DNA of 6,325 bases from the NCBI GenBank assembly GCA_002690445.1, contig NZER01000513.1, positions 1 through 6,325 of the forward strand. The letters are read 5' to 3'. Made by a program: the position numbers and the translations under genes. Shown here in pieces: positions 5,902 to 6,325 of the stretch. The DNA comes from Candidatus Pacearchaeota archaeon. GTDB lineage: Archaea; Nanoarchaeota; Nanoarchaeia; Pacearchaeales; GW2011-AR1. The notes beneath the pieces were generated by a model, which saw nothing but the letters and a program-made list of their open reading frames with translations, ran no database searches and was not told the DNA's origin. Within the stretch, counting starts at the first letter, position 1; each line of letters opens with the position of its first letter.

Positions 5902-6124
5902 GCTCGAAGTGCTGAAGCGTGACTGTTTTACTTGTAAAATGTGTAAAGCAAAGGGGAAGAAAACCCGACTAAACGTGCATCATATCATGAAATGGGCTTC
6001 TGCGGCCTCTTTAAGATACGATGCGGATAATGGGATAACATTATGTCGTAAGTGTCATGATAGTATTAAGGGAAAAGAAAGCCACTATATTACCTATTTT
6101 CTGGATTTAATAAAAAGAGAGTAG
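5861..6124 (+). CDS. Small HNH endonuclease
   Basis: An 87-residue protein consisting essentially of one HNH nuclease domain, which nicks or cuts DNA with a divalent metal. The helix YKRFRLEVLKRD (10-21) is typical of the family. Two zinc knuckles, C25xxC28 and C62xxC65, frame the active-site motif: HH at 40-41 (LNVHHI), Asn57 and His66 (CRKCHDSI). The HNH triad and all four cysteines are present, so it looks intact. Freestanding HNH genes are common in phages, either as homing endonucleases that spread between genomes or as partners of the packaging terminase; the sequence does not decide between these. The start ATG 5861 has GGTGGAG (5844-5850) 10 bases upstream and lies 41 bases inside gmd in another frame. 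No intron or intein context is visible. Confidence 0.9.
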   Translation: MRRNYEDPVYKRFRLEVLKRDCFTCKMCKAKGKKTRLNVHHIMKWASAASLRYDADNGITLCRKCHDSIKGKESHYITYFLDLIKRE

Positions 6125-6125
6125 G

Positions 6126-6325
6126 ATGTTACATTCTGACCCATTTTCGGATGCTATAGATATAATTCGGGCATTACAGCCGGGGGAAGTTGTACAAATA
6201 CCCAATATCGACAACATTATATGCGATTTGTTGTATGCGGAATTTACACAGCGTAGAATAGACGGAACACTTAGATTTGTCTACATTTCTTCTACTGGCG
6301 TATTAACAGTGACCGATGAAAGAAA
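6126..6325 (+). CDS. Hypothetical protein, 5' part only
   Basis: An open frame starts at ATG 6126, one base after the HNH stop codon, and stays open for 66 codons to the end of the window, where it is cut off. GAGAG at 6117-6121 and AGG just before the ATG provide a close SD. The visible part begins MLHSDPFSDAIDII and continues with LQPGEVVQIPNI and later FVYISSTGVLTV, an alternation of helix-like and strand-like segments suggesting a small globular cytoplasmic protein. There are no membrane segments or recognisable motifs. It continues the tight spacing of the gene run, which supports it as a real gene; its product and full length cannot be judged. Confidence 0.65.
   Translation, partial: MLHSDPFSDAIDIIRALQPGEVVQIPNIDNIICDLLYAEFTQRRIDGTLRFVYISSTGVLTVTDER

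Overview
The window reads as part of a tailed-phage genome, probably a large-genome phage of a bacterium. The reasons are that all nine genes lie on the + strand with almost no intergenic space (neighbours overlap by up to 41 nt or are 1-4 nt apart), most starts have Shine-Dalgarno (SD) sequences, and a small sigma-like factor, a freestanding HNH nuclease and several short unknown genes are mixed with metabolic enzymes. No structural, terminase or replication gene is recognised with certainty, so the phage origin is inferred from organisation and gene mix. A plasmid or prophage origin is not excluded, and the host cannot be named.

Layout. Positions 1-106 are non-coding and hold a plausible promoter and the first SD. 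Next come a small unknown protein (107-355), a sigma-70-like protein resembling late sigma factors of T4-type phages (333-857), and a compact glucosamine-6-phosphate synthase, GlmS (862-2418). These are followed by a helix-turn-helix/coiled-coil protein (2423-3220), a single-pass membrane protein (3223-3534), an actin-fold ATPase-like protein with an N-terminal four-cysteine extension (3518-4780), a GDP-mannose 4,6-dehydratase (4777-5901), an HNH endonuclease (5861-6124), and the start of an unknown gene that runs off the window (6126-6325).

How they may work together. GlmS (fructose-6-P to glucosamine-6-P) and Gmd (GDP-mannose to GDP-4-keto-6-deoxymannose) are entry points to UDP-GlcNAc and to 6-deoxyhexose sugars. 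Together they suggest that the phage redirects host sugar-nucleotide metabolism, either for a glycan on the virion or its DNA or for changing the host surface. No glycosyltransferase is in view. Between them lies a second possible unit: a candidate DNA-binding coiled-coil protein, a membrane-anchored basic protein and an actin-like protein. By analogy with actin-based segregation systems these could position DNA or virions in the cell, but this is a hypothesis from gene order. The tight spacing suggests co-transcription from the 5' promoter or from one upstream of the window.

The most unusual observations are the actin-like gene with two in-frame starts, each with its own SD, which would give products with or without a CxxC...CxxCxGxG module; the altered phosphate-2 loop of that protein; a GlmS about 90 residues shorter than the E. 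coli enzyme with its key residues retained; and a Gmd with two insertions around its catalytic core.
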